Below are positions 37,545 to 51,800 of a stretch of DNA of 64,000 bases, piece after piece. Under the pieces are notes generated by a model. It saw only the letters and a program-made list of their open reading frames with translations, ran no database searches and was not told the origin of the DNA. How positions within the stretch are numbered: the stretch's first letter is position 1; every line of letters begins with the position of its first letter. The position numbers and the translations under genes are program-made. The stretch is from Datisca glomerata. Lineage: Eukaryota; Streptophyta; Magnoliopsida; Cucurbitales; Datiscaceae. Location of the stretch: NCBI GenBank assembly GCA_003255025.1, contig QANY01008725.1, positions 62,001 to 126,000 on the forward strand, given 5' to 3'.

Positions 37545-37688
37545 TTAAGAAGATGGATTGACGAGGTCGTCGTCGAAGTAAGAACATTCAACCTCATCAG
37601 GAAAGGCCCTACGACAACGAGAAATTAAACGGTCGAACTCTTCTCTGTTTCTAATTCTAGGAATGGTGGGGAAGAAAGAGGACGCCAT
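37545..37688 (-). CDS. Small possible ORF of 47 aa, unknown
   Basis: The ORF starts at 37688 (MASSFFPTIPRIRNR...) and stops at 37545. Upstream on the minus strand is a pyrimidine-rich, leader-like stretch (repeated cttcttc). The composition is charged and gene-like (EEFDRLISRCRRAFPDE, then an acidic end). It may be a complete small protein, a first exon, or a remnant of a lost gene. I do not recognise a family. Confidence 0.35.
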   Translation of the reverse strand: MASSFFPTIPRIRNREEFDRLISRCRRAFPDEVECSYFDDDLVNPSS

Positions 37689-39740
37689 TAATGAAAGCTT
37701 GAAAATGAAGAGGAAGAAGAAGAAACTCGTTGAAGTGAAAGTACGTGTGGGAAGAGAATAAGATTAAAACTCTTTAAATGTCACCTCAATGGATGCTAAA
37801 TGATGGACTCGAAAGATAAAAGTAGTAACTGTCAAAAATGAAAATGACGTGTGAAAGCAAAAAAGAGCGTGTACAGACACGTGCCGCAACGACATTAGTA
37901 GAAGCGTAAGCAAAAGCTGAACGGGCGGAGACGTCTCCTTTCATCATGGCGTGAAGAAAGTTGAAACGGTGCGAGATAGAAAGTAATGATAAGAATCGTG
38001 ACGTCACTAGCCACCAATAAACTGTAGTTTAGAATATTAGTGTTTTGCACCAACGACTTAAAGCTGAGATACAAAATAGGAGAAAATGTACTAGGTTGGT
38101 TAATTCATAAAGTAATGGATCACCAACATGACGAAAAGAAAGTCAAAAGAACGACGCGGAGGAACGTGAAGGAAGATAAAGTCAACAAAATATTATGTGG
38201 CAGTCAAAAGAGAATCAGATTTGATAGCGGCAGTTACTCTCATCTCCGTAATTTGATCAAACAACTATAATCACATTACATATTCATTATATCTAATTAA
38301 GCAGGTGTAAACGGTCAAGAAGAAGAAGGTCTATAAATACCTACATGGCTCCATATGTATCAAACAAGGGCAATTGAACTGAATACAAACAATACAATTA
38401 CATTTCTCTCTATCCTTACTTCAACTCTCCATTGCTTATACGCATTATGTTCCAGAATACTGCAGGGGAAGAAAGTCCTTTACAGTGTCATATTTTATAG
38501 GGTAGTTCAAGATGTCCCCGTCATCCATTCTATTAGGATAATTCGATCCTAGTCTTAACCAATGAACCAATCATCAGTGGGCCTAATTAACATCATAAAC
38601 AACACTAGCAAAAAAGAATACAATGGATGAAAAATTGAAAACACCATTCTGCTGAATAATTAAAATGAAAAGGAAGAAGTAAATCTTGGTATTTTGGGCA
38701 ATATTGTTGTTACGTTTCAGCTAAAATGATACAAAATCTAATTAAATGAAACTTTGAAAAACATGCATTTCGTTCCAATACCAATTAAAAGGAACCCAAA
38801 TTGATAACGTTTTCAAATGGAAAATAATACACGGCATTATGGCAAGATGGCATGTGTTATAATTGTTCTTATAATTAATTCATTAGTTATTGAGTTAGAA
38901 ACAAGTTTATGAATAAAGACGTACACAACGGTTTCATATGCTATTCACAAAAAGAATTTATGTGTCACAAATTTTCATTATCATCTGAACAAATTACTCG
39001 AATTCATGCTGGTTTCTGTTAACAATAAAGCAAAAAATATGTAGATCTAGCTACCTAATACAAGTTGATAGTAGTGTACTTAAAGATTTCATGCTCTTAA
39101 ACTGGACTGGAGCTCAATATTCCAGTGGCGGAACCTAAGATTATCTCAAGAAATTTGGATGCCAAACTAAGCTTGACTATATATCAAATGAAATATGATA
39201 TTGTTTATTGTTACGTTTTAATATAAATTAGTTATCAAAACAAAACTCATTGTTCTACTAAAAATCATTTATAAAAAGATAAATAACAAATCAATTTTCT
39301 CGTTTTTTCTGGTATAAAAAATTCATTTTTTTTGTTTTGACTTAAAAAAAATATTAGGACTTTTACTATTAAAATCTAATATGATGCTAGTCAAAATTAC
39401 GATGCCAAATTTTCATTTTAGAATGCAAATTACTTATTTATTTTTACTAATTGCACATATGTAAATTACATATGTACTGTGTTGTAAATAAAAAATAAAT
39501 AAGCTAGTTAGTGAGAAATGCACTGACACACCTTACGTTACATGTTACATATACGTCCACCCGCCCCTAGTTCAATCCTCATTTAATGTGTGATCCCCGT
39601 ACCCTTTTAGAAAGAACTACTTAATTAATACAAGTTAAACTTCATATTAATTTTGGAGTTTATTGAATTGGATTCTAATACAATCTAAATATCAAATTCA
39701 TCAACTTGCTCATATATATATGATCTAAAAAGCTTTGTAT
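37689..39740. other. Upstream region of the lanosterol-synthase-like gene
   Basis: No gene was seen. Three GTCAA texts (W-box cores on the minus strand) lie at about 38130-38210. The text ccagtggcggaacctaag near 39122 resembles ends of plant hAT-like MITEs, but a partner end was not found. Confidence 0.4.
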
Positions 39741-39748
39741 TATAAATA
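39741..39748 (+). promoter_or_regulatory. TATA box candidate of the lanosterol-synthase-like gene
   Basis: tataaata lies 135 bases before the start codon, a suitable distance for a short 5' leader. Confidence 0.5.
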
Positions 39749-39882
39749 CCATTTGATTTGCTCTAATTACTTGTATATTTGCTGCCTATTTTCTCTTCTC
39801 CTAATTGATTAATTACAGCGTCAAGAAGCCTAAGCTTAAGTGCTCCCCTTTCCATCATTAATTATAGCTAGTAGTATATATT

Positions 39883-42800
39883 ATGTGGAAGCTAAAGTTT
39901 TCATCAGAAGAAGAGTACTGCAGGGTTAAGAGTGTTAATAATCACATTGGAAGACAATATTGGGAATATGAAGCAGAAGCGGGAACTGATGAAGAAAGAG
40001 CTGAAATTGAGAGACTTCGCTTTGAGTTTCATAACAATCGGTTTCTTATTAAACAAAGCTCTGATCTCTTAATGAGACTCCAGGTAAATATATAATTTAT
40101 TACCAAACTATATATCCTTGAAATTATTAAATAAAATTATTGAAATTAGAATGAGAAAATCATATATAATATATTATTTTAGTTTGCAAAGGAGAACGGA
40201 CGATCAATTGATGATGAATTGGAAGCTGAGGTCGTCGTAGGTGCTAAAGAAAAGGTGAAAAAGGAAGAGGAAATTGTAAGTACTGAAGAACAACAAGTGT
40301 CAAACACATTGAGAAGAGCTTTGAGATTCTATTCAACTCTCCAAACCAACCATGGCTTTTGGCCTTCTGACTATGGTGGTCCTTTGTTTCTTCTTCCTGG
40401 CCTTGTAAGTCTCTCAATTTCCTTATTTATAACACTTTCATTTCTTTCTTTTTCTTTTTCTCTTTTTAAATTTTCATTATTTCTCAATTTCATAAAAAAA
40501 AATTAAATAAGTGACAGTCTTTACGTAATTGTGTCCATTTACACGAGTCTCGTAGATGTGTCATGACTTAAGAAAGTTACATACTCCGCGTAGAAATAAC
40601 TATTTTTTTAAAAGTAGTCATGCTGATTGTCATCTCATCTTCACATAATTAATTTAATATTTTTTAAGCAAAGTGATTGTAACATGAATGCAAGAATTCA
40701 CACTTACGTACTTAATAAGGTCAAAGTCATATTTAACTATAATTTTCGATGATTAATATCAGTACCATATGAATGTAATTATGCAATCTAACATACTATA
40801 ATGATGTTCTTGTCTGAATTTCCTTCTCTTGAAATTGATCGACGGAATATGTTTTTATGCCCTTTGAAATTTAGTCAAATTAGCAAAATACAAAAAGGAA
40901 AAAAAAAACAACTATTACATTCTTTTCACTACTGGTCCCCCAGCCCTTATCCAATTTGGATTTTAACACATCATGAAAATGAATTTAATGTCATTCTCTT
41001 AGATTTAATACATAATATTTGTATAAATAAAAAGTATATATTCTTTCATGAATCAAGTTTATTTTGCGATGTTTGCACGAATTTTTAAAGATCAACGTAG
41101 TATCTGACAGACCTGATATCGTAATTCAATTAAAACAAAAAGTACGTTCATTTTAAGTCATCATAATTTAGATCATTAGATAGGTGAGATAATAAATGTT
41201 ATTTCACATAACATTTAAATTTATACAAGATAATTGAATAAACAAATTTCTTATATTAAATTGAAAGAGAAGCATATGTTTTTTTGCACTAAATACTAAA
41301 TGCAATGAGATGTGTCGCAGGTAATTAGTTTATATGTAACGGGAGCTCTCAGTATAATCTTGCCACTTCAACATCGACAAGAGATACGACGTTATCTTTA
41401 CAATCATCAAGTGTGTTGGTCTCTTTCCTCCTTATTAAATTGTACATTTTACTATACATCAATTCTTTTGATTGTCATTCAATAGTGGAAATCCTAACTT
41501 AGATAATCTAACTAACACTGACCTAAAATAATAGTAATTAAATTAATTAAGCATATATATTATCTATATTGGTTGTTTGTTGTCGTTGGTGTTGGAACTA
41601 AATCTTATTGGCCAATTGCAGCCTGCTAATTACTATGAAAATGATTGATTAACTAAATTATTATTGTTAAATTACGCAAAAAATCTAAGTACTTCTTCCA
41701 CTGCATAGCATTTTTTTATTCCATGTTTTCTTTTTCACCAAAAAATGAAGAAACCCAATATATTTTCAGTATATTCATGGCCTTTTTTGTTTTTATCTTC
41801 TAATAAAAAAAGAAATACTTGGTTTAATTATCAGTACATAATTATGCAGAATAGAGATGGAGGGTGGGGATTGCATATAGAAGGAAGCAGCACAATGTTT
41901 GGTACAGCTCTCTCATATGTTACATTAAGATTATTAGGAGAAGCAACCAACGGTGGTGATGGAGCAATGGAGAATGCCAGAAAATGGATTCTTGATCGTG
42001 GTGGGGCCATCTTCATACCATCATGGGGAAAATTGTGGCTCTCCGTGAGTAATACATAATACAACACCTACATATATATATATATTACATATTTTTTGTG
42101 TTTAAAATCTAATTTGTTTCCAGCGTATTAAATATATTTGAATATTATAAATAAATTTAACGAGACATGTCATCAATAAAGGAGAAATAACATATTAGTA
42201 ATTAATTAATGATAGAAAAATGAGAAGTAAAGTAGATAAGGGTAGCTTGATATATACATGAATGACTTTATTTGATCGTTCATTAAAATAATTTAAATAT
42301 ATCATGATTACCGCATCATCATATTGAAATATAAACATGAGTCCTGATATCATAAAAAATAATTTCTAATTCAGAAGTGGTCCTAATAAGTTTGTTTATC
42401 GAAGATAAATACAATAATACTTGTTAATGCAAAATCCAAACTTAAAATCAACAAGTGGTCCTCATCGATTAAGATTAGTTTTAATTAAATATATTTTGAT
42501 CAGAAACCTTAAGTCTTAGAGTCGTCAAGTGGAGAAGAACAATATTGTATCTTTTTATTTTTCCTTGACATTAAAAAATAAGAAGAATAAGTGTACATAT
42601 TATTAATTAAAAATGTTTGAAAATTAACTTTTATTTAGTTTAAAGTATAATTAAACGTACAAGTACGTACGAAATATTTGAGATTTCTTGTACTAGGCTA
42701 CAAAAAGTGGTCCTTAACTAATAATCTTGTACGCATACGCATTGTTGAATTGCTTATCGTTTGAATTCTTAGTAAAAGTTATGGCATTATATATATTATA

Positions 42801-45800
42801 TGAAATAAATTATTATTATTTAAAAATTAAAGGTGCCACTGCCTTGATTAATTATGAATAAATACTATTGGTAGATACTTGGGGTATACGAATGGAAAGG
42901 GAATAATCCACTTCCACCAGAGACATGGCTTTTGCCTTATTTTTCTGCAATGCACCCAGGTTGGTCTCTCTCTCTATATATATTATTTAATTAACTGGTT
43001 GTAATTAAGCACATAATTCAATTGTTATAAATTAATTAATTAAACAGGAAGAATGTGGTGTCACTGTCGGATGGTATATCTGCCAATGTCGTATTTATAT
43101 GGGAAGAGATTTGTGGGACCGATAAATACTCTCATTTTATCATTGAGGATGGAGATTTTTAAATTTCCATATGATCAAGTTGATTGGGATTCTTCCCGCA
43201 ATCTCTGTGCTAAGGTACTTTACTTTTTGTCTTAGTGAATTTATATGCATCTCGATTAATTTCTTTCCTAACGATCATAAGGTCATACTTTTTCACATCA
43301 GTATAGTACATTAACTAAAAATTATCAAACTGATCTCAGAGTGTTCCTTACATAAATGAAATCTTAGTTGATAAAAAAAGAGAACACATTCCTTACTAAC
43401 TAAACTAACTTATTGTGGGTATTTTTTTTCATTTCTCTCTGTATATATCTTCCAGTTCTAGTTTATTCCTTATTGAAAGGAGATGATAAGAGAAGAAATG
43501 TGACGCTTAATTATTTCCAGCCATCTCCATTTATCAGTAAAATTAAGTTAATTTGAATTTTTCGCAAAACTAATTTAGGAGTATTATTGAGTTTGAGATG
43601 AATCATATTAAGTTGGACGTCCACAAATTTTGGCCTTCATATGCTTACAAGGGAAACGACAGATCAAATCCCTCTCTGCTTTTCTTTTTCATTTGATTAA
43701 ATTCTTTATTATTGTAATTTAATTTTGATTAGGTCAGATCAGAATCTGACCCGTCAACAACTCAAAAACAAAAAGATTGTCAGTGTGCTAAATTGGCACG
43801 TGATCATGCATGCTTGATTTTTTTTTAATCAAATCAAAGATTAGAATGAGTAATTTATTTTGTGATTAAACTAATTCACAATATACGAATACATATACAA
43901 AATCTTTTAGCAATTTATTTTCACAAAATAATTAATTTCCAAGATTAAAATGAAGAAATTATTAGTGGTTTTCAAAACCATTTATGTAATACATAAATAA
44001 TATATATATATATATAGTATTAGAAAATTATTATCAATATAACTAAAGTTAATTAGTAATATCTGTTTTTTAAGGAAATTATGAATATGTTGTGGGTATT
44101 TTTTACGTATAGGAGGACCTGTATTATCCACACCCAATGATACAGGACATATTATGGGATTGTCTACATGGGATTGTGGAACCACTTCTAATGAGATGGC
44201 CTTTCTCTAAGCTTAGAAACAAAGCTCTTCATTCTGTCATCAAACACATCCATTACGAAGACGAAACCACTCATTATATTTGCCTTGGACCTGTCAATAA
44301 GGTATCTCCTTTTTAAATGCGCATATTAATATTACGTTACACCAATTTTGAGAACTACGATGTTACATAATATTATTCTTTTCAAAATATTCATGATAAT
44401 TTGTTCGTAGTTTGACTATGATATTGCAAAATATACAAAAATTATTCCAAATGAATCAATATTGTTATGCATTGATGTCTTATTACCAATATAATAGAAA
44501 TTCTGTAAATTTATAATGGCAGTTTGTTTTTTTACAGAAACTATTAGCATATGGATAGTGTATATAATTAAATACATATTGAAGAGAGATAAAGAAGGAA
44601 CAAAGATGTGCAAGAAAAATGAAGATGAAAAGAAAAAGAAAACCTTAATACTTCATTAACCAGAAAAGGCAAACAAAGATAAAAAAAAAATATACAACCA
44701 GGAAGAAGCTAATAGCTAGTTAAAGATGAAAGGATAAAAATAACCCTCGACTAACAAACCAACTAAAAGCAAACTAACACATTCAACCCTTGCCTTTAAC
44801 ATCCCCATCAACTTAGAGAATGAGAGCTTGAGAGTAGAACACATGGAAGTCAAGAAAAATTTGCCTTAACCAACTTAATTCATATGTACTATTGGCTAAA
44901 GCTTTGTATTTAGTTTTAGTGGATGACCTAGCATCAGTTGCCTGCTTCTTGGAACTCTAGGAGATAACATTAAGACCAAAGAAGATTACATATCATGAAG
45001 TTGATCTTCTGTCTGAGGGATCTCCAGCCCAATCAGCATCACTAAAAGCCTGCAAAGAAAGAGAACCAGGTTTAAAAAGAATCATATGATCAATTGTGCC
45101 ATGAACATACCTTAAAATTCTTTTAACAACAACAAAATGTGATGATGTAGGAGCATGCATAAGTTGATAGACTCTATTAACACCGACAGTAATATCAGGT
45201 ATGGTAAAGGTCAAATACTGAATAGAATCTACTTTACTTCTATAAAGAGTTATCTCAAACAAGAGAGAACCAATGTGGCTATAGAGGGGAGACTTAGTAG
45301 AACTAGGAAACAAACAGAGTTTAGCATTCATCATACTAACTTTAAGAATTAAATCCTTAGCATATTTTTGCTTATTAACAAAGATTCTAGTAGAGGTTCT
45401 AGAAATTGCAAGACCTAAGAAGTATTTAAGATTTCCTAAGTCAGACATATCAAAAGTATTTTGCAAGATTGTGGACAATTATATCAATGTATGCAAAAGA
45501 GGTACCACTGATTATAATATCATCAACATATAACAATATGTAAGTGAGACCAGTAGAAGTAGCATGAACAAACAGAGAAGTATCATCCTGAGAGCCAACG
45601 AAACCAATAGATAGAAGATGAGTGGTAAATTTTTCAAACCAGACTCTGGGAGCCCGTTTTAGACCATAAAGAGACTTGTTTAACTTACAGATATAGTTAG
45701 GACAATCTTTATCTACAAAGCTTTGAGGTTGTGTCATATAAACCTCTTCAAATAAATAACCATTTTAAAATATATTTTTAACATCTAATTGCCTCAAAGG

Positions 45801-48800
45801 CCAATCATAAGTGGCAGCTAAGGACAATACAATCATTAAAGTAGGTTTCTTAATAGCAGGGCTAAAAGACTCATTACAGTCTAATCTATCTTTTTAGTCA
45901 AACTCTTTGGCAACAGTTTGGTCTTGTGCCTAACAATTGTTCCATTTGGGTTATACTTGAGTTCGTAAATCCATTTGCATCCTACAAGATTCTTATGAGG
46001 GGTAAGGGAATAAGAGTCAAAGTATTTTGGGATAATAGAGCTTGAAACTCATTTACCAGGACTTTTAATGGAAGAAGTGTAAGAAGTAAGTTCAGTCTTA
46101 GAGAATTAAATAGAAGAACCTGAGGTAAGAAAAGACTTCTTCTTAGATATCTCAAACTTAGATCTAGTATGCATAGGATGTGCAGACTGATTATGAGTGT
46201 GTGATCATGAGGGCAGAGTACAAATAGGCAAATCAATAGAAAGAGCAGAAAAATATCAGAAAAACTACTAGAATCAAAGCCAGTAGAAGAAGGAGTATTC
46301 CTAACCATTTCTAGCTTAGGATGCAAAGCAGTAACGACATCAGAACTAGTAGCAGCAGTAGAAATATCAGTATGCACATCAGTATTTAAATCAGTACTCA
46401 AAACAGTTTCAATAGTAGGAACCTCAGTATGCACATCAATAGTAAAATCAATATTTAAACCAGATTCATAAGCAGTATCAGGATGAGAATCAATGATAGA
46501 AGGAGTATTAATAGTAGTTGAAGGACATGAATAATGGAATCACTTTGATAAAGATGAGCATAGGGAAATAAGGGTTATACCTGCTACTTGAAGTATTAGA
46601 ATCATTATTCTGATGAGTAGTTGTAGTAACATTAATATTAGTAGTAATAGGAAAAGAAGATTCATCAAATAAGACATGTTTAGAAGTATAACATCTTTTG
46701 TTAAGCATATCATAACATAGATAATATATTTCGTCCAAAGCATATCCTGAGAACACACTTGATAGATTTAGAATAAAATTTATTTTTCATGTAAGGTCTG
46801 ATGCTTAGATAACAAGCACAACAAAAAACTTTTAGGTGTTTGTAATCAACCAACTTACCAAACAAATTTTCATAGGGAGAAATATTATAAAGAACATGAC
46901 TAGGCATCCTATGAATTAGATAAGTAGCAATGGCAAAAGCAAAATTCAAGAAAATAAGAAGAGAAGCATGATGTAATATGGTAAGACCAGTCTTAATCAC
47001 ACGCCTATGTTTTCTCCCAGATACTCTATTTTGCTGAGGAGTAGGAGCATGATCATTGATGAACAATGCCATGTTCACTCAAGTAGGACTGAATAGAGAT
47101 GCTAGTATACTCACCACCTCCATCAGATCGAAGGTCTTAATTTTAGTTAAGAACATTGTCTCAACCAAAGGTTTGAATCTTTTAAACACATGGAGAACAT
47201 CAGTCTTTCAAGAAATAGGAAACAACCATGTATATTGAGATATATCATCAATAAAAACTACATAATATATATGGCCAAGCAATGATGTTGTTGGGGAAGG
47301 CCTCACACATCACTGTGCATAAATGCAAGGGGTAAGGTGGGGACAAAAAAGGAAGCTTGGACATTTTATTTGTTATGTAGCTTATACAAACACAATTATC
47401 ATTAGTAGAAAGATTACAAGGTATAAGAGTTATGTTCAAAACTTGCCTAACTATATTATGTGTAGGATGCCCTAGTCTATAGTACCAGAGAATTTTAGAA
47501 GATTTGGATCCAAGATAAGCAGCAGTAGACTTAGGCAAGCTAGTAGGTATAGGGTAAAGACCATTAACACTTAGCCATTTATGTAGAATCACCCTTGTTG
47601 CCTTGTCCTAAATACAAAAAAATGAGCATCAAATATGAACAAACATTTATTGTCTAAGCAAAACTTATAAACAAAAAGAAGATTAGAGGAGAGTTGAGGA
47701 ACACAAAAAACTTGAGAAAGTGAAAAAGACATATTAGGAGTATGAATGATGTCAGAACCTATATAGGAGATAGGCAGAATCTATCCATTTCCAATAGAGA
47801 TGTTATCTTCACCATTGTACTCAGAAGAGGTGAAGATGTTATGTAAATTAAGAGAAAGATGGGTGTTACACCTGGTATCAATAAACCATACCTGGGGGTC
47901 AGTTTGGTGAGAAGATTGAGCAAAGGTTGTAATAACATAGAGGTTTGGTGAAAGACTCATTCCTTGGTAAGATAAATTCAGACAATGAAAACAATCAACA
48001 ACACTATGGTCCATCTTTTGGCAAATATGACATTGAATTCAGCGGGATCGAGTATTCATGGGGCCATTAGTAGGAAAGTTGGTGTTTGATTTGAAGGTCT
48101 GAGTATTATGGGTGGGAGGTGGGCTAAGAACAACCGGTAAAGAAGTAGAAGTCCAATTCTGAGACTTTCCTCCTCTTCCAAAATTGTTTCTACCCGAATT
48201 ATACACATTTTCTCTGAAGTTTCTAAAGTGCATACATTTAATTGTTCCTCTATTAGATAAGGAAGTAAGAAGAGATGTGTTCTAAAAGATTGTGTTTTGA
48301 CTTTTACGTTGAGATTCCAATAACATTTCTTCAGACTTGAGGATGACATGGAGCTCTTCAAGGGTCAGGGGTTCTGTCCTAGTCCGGATAGAGGTCCTTA
48401 GAGTGTTGAACTCAATTGGGAGACCATTTATTGTATAAATGAAAATATCCTCATCTTCAATGTTGACTAAAACAAAAGATAACTTGTCTTTAACCTCCTT
48501 TATTCGTTGGATATAGGAATCGATGTTCTCTGTAGGTTTCTTGCTTAAAGATTGAAGATCATATTTAAGCTAGAGAATATTGATCCATGAGATAGATGAG
48601 AATCTCGTCTCGATCGAGTCCCAAACTTCTTTAGAAGTCTTGCACCCCACAACGTACGACAAGGCCATTGGAGAACATGTTACGTTAATCAGAGTCAAAA
48701 GAACTTAATCTTGGGCAATTCACTGTCGAATTTGGGATTATTCTCTGTGTTATCTCCATTCTTGATGAATTTATGTGGGCATTGGATAGACTCATCGATG

Positions 48801-51800
48801 TAACCAAACACCATGTGTGCTTTCAGAATTGCAGAGATCTGGTACTTCTAGAGAACGAAATTGTTTGAGTCCAAACGAATATAGATAAGATTACAGATGT
48901 TAGAAAGAAGGAAAATAGAGGAATGAGGTGAAGGTTCGGTGCAGATTTGAGAAGATGTGTTAGCGCATTCTCGGGTAGAACAAGATGAAGGTATAGATTG
49001 CAAACTGGTTTGAGATCCGATTCTTGTCTTGGTGGTTTCTTGATTTTTAGGGATTGATTTTCAGTAGGGTTAGCCATGGATGAAGACGTGAGTCGATCAC
49101 AGCTCTGATGCCATGAAGAGAAACAAAGAAGGAACAAAGTTGTGTAAGAGAGATGAAGAAGAGAACCAAAACAAAGAGAATGGAGAAATGAAAGAATAAG
49201 AGAAGAGAAAAAAAAACCTTAATACTTCATTAACCAGAAAAAGCCAAATAAAGATAACAAAAATATGGAAGAAGCCAACGAATAGTTAAAATGAATGGAC
49301 AAAAATAACCCTCAACTAACAAACTAACTAAAAGCAAAACTAACACATTTTACCCTTGCCTTTAACTCATATTACCCTTAATTAGTAAAAAGTAAACAGC
49401 CATAAAATAGTTAAATAACCGGTTAACTATCTTCACATAGGTAATAAGTCTCTATTGATGAAAATATACGCAGGTGATAAACATGGTTTGTTGTTGGGTA
49501 GAAGACCCAAATTCTGAAGCTTATAAGAGGCATCTCTCCAGAATCAAAGATTATCTTTGGTTAGCCGAAGACGGAATGAAGATGCAGGTTTTACTATTAC
49601 TTTATTATTATTATTAAAAAAATCTTTCATAACTCGAGCTCACAAACTCTTATGTTAAAGATACTATAATGGAAGAATTACAAAAATGACCAATTTTTCA
49701 GTTCAAGCTGCAAAAATGATCTATTAACTTTTTTTAAATAGCTGAAATAAATAATTTCTTTACTCAATGTAGAGAAATTGGTTCACCTATGTAATTTTTG
49801 TAAATGAACTATAACCTCGGCCATTTTAGGTTCTTTTGTAAAAAAAAAAACTTTTCTGATCATTTTTATAATTTGAGTTGAGAAGTTATTTTTTTATTAT
49901 ATATTATAATTTGACTAATTAAATTACTTATGTCGATAATTCTATCCCCTCTGACTCCTATATATTTGGTGTCACACACAGGGATATAATGGCTCTCAAT
50001 TATGGGACGTTGCTTTTGCAGTACAAGCATTTGTCTCCACTAACATGGTCGATGAATGCGGATTAATGCTCAAGAAATCACATGAATTTATTAAAAATAC
50101 ACAAGTATGTATTAATTATTTAATCCATTCAATTCACTTCTTTTTTAATCAATCGAAAGCTTGAATCTAATGTATATGTTATTTATTAATTCAATGAAAT
50201 ATAATTAATTAGGTGAGGAAAAATAGCTCTGGAGATCATAGTAAATGGTACAGACACATCTCTAAGGGGGGATGGCCTTTCTCTACACCTGATAATGGAT
50301 GGCCTGTTTCTGACTGTACTGCTGAAGCTTTGAAGGTTAAATTCATTTTTTTTTTTGCACTGTTTGATCCAAATTAATTTTTAATATATATATATATATA
50401 TAAGTGATGAATAATTAATGTGTTAATATATCAGAATTAACAAAGTTGATTATCAAGATTAGAGAGCTATATTTAATTTATGCAGGCAGCATTATTACTA
50501 TCACAGATACCTTGTGAGATTGTTGGGAAAGCAATAGAAGTTGAGAAGTTATATGATGCTGTTAATTTCATTCTATCCTTGCAGGTACTCTATATTTTCT
50601 ACTAAATAAATTGTTCATCCTATTAACTAAGATCTCCACATTTTTTTTTATCTTTTTATCTTTTAATTTATTATTGAGTGTAATAATTAAAACAATTTGT
50701 GTATTATTTAATCCCACAATATTAGTTTATACAATCTAAATATCATGCAAAAAATCGGGCAATATTAAAATAATATAGTCCAATCCAATTCTTTATAAAT
50801 GACAATCAAACATGCTAAATACCACACAATTGGGTATATTATATATTTATCAAAGATGATTAAAAATCAAACATTAGAATTGTTTTCTATTAAAAAAACA
50901 TTAATATTGTTTTGAGAGAATAAAGAATGTTGAAATGGATGGATTTAATTTTGTTTAACATCTTATATTAATGTAGAATCCAAATGGAGGATTTGCATCT
51001 TATGAACTCACAAGATCTCACTCGTGGTTGGAGGTAAATAAACTGTAATTGTTTTCTTTTTGGATTTTATAATTCAAGAAAATATTAGCATTTTAATTAT
51101 TGTTTTTTTAACATGAAACTCAAATACACTACTTTTCTCTTCTCTCTTGTAGATGTTTAATCCATCTGAAACATTTGGAGATATCATTATTGATTATCAG
51201 TAAGATTTACTCTATAGAATTGCTTCTTAATTACTTTCTAATATTTACTCCTTTTAATGATAATTTATAACCAATTTTTCTCGTGAAAAACAAAAATGAA
51301 GGTATGTAGAATGCACCTCAGCAGCGATCACAGGCCTTAAAACATTCATAAAACTTCATCCTGGACACCGCTCTAAAGAAATAGAAGCTTGTATTTCAAA
51401 TGCTTCTTTCTTCATTCAAACCATACAACAACCTGATGGTTCCTGGTTTGACTTTAAATCTTTGATATCTTTTTAAATTTAAACATATTATGAGTTCAAT
51501 AAAAAATATAAAATACGTACGTACATAACATATAAGATGACATCTCTTTTTTTTTTTTAATTAAAAATTTAAATAGGTATGGATCTTGGGGTGTATGCTA
51601 TTGCTATGGAACATGGTTTGGAATAAAGGGATTGGTAGGAAGTGGTAAAACTTATGAAAATTGTGGTAGCATTAGGAAAGCTTGTGATTTCCTTCTTTCC
51701 AAACAACTTCACTCTGGTGGTTGGGGTGAGAGCTATCTTTCTTGCCAAAATAAGGTAACTTACTAGCTATTATTCATTGAGATCCAATATCATTCCATTT

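Larger units (their letters stand above)
44580..49367 (-). mobile_element. Complete Ty1/copia element in intron 7 of the lanosterol-synthase-like gene, antisense
   Basis: The element is 4788 bp, bounded by short LTRs (left 44580-44801, right 49114-49367) and flanked by CATAT on both sides (44575-44579 and 49368-49372). Reading on the minus strand, the primer-binding site TGGCATCAGAGC (49102-49113) follows the 5' LTR and the purine tract ttgatgggga (44802-44812) precedes the 3' LTR. The LTRs have diverged by substitutions and indels (222 against 254 bp), so the insertion is old. It lengthens intron 7 to 5172 bp. Confidence 0.92.

Noticed and set aside
40801..41088. Plus-strand ORF of 95 codons in intron 2 of the second cyclase
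   Set aside because: No similarity and no coding composition; it lies wholly inside an intron with good splice sites.
45982..46758. Several overlapping minus-strand ORFs inside the intronic copia element
   Set aside because: They are frame-shifted pieces of the low-complexity linker between integrase and RT, not separate genes.
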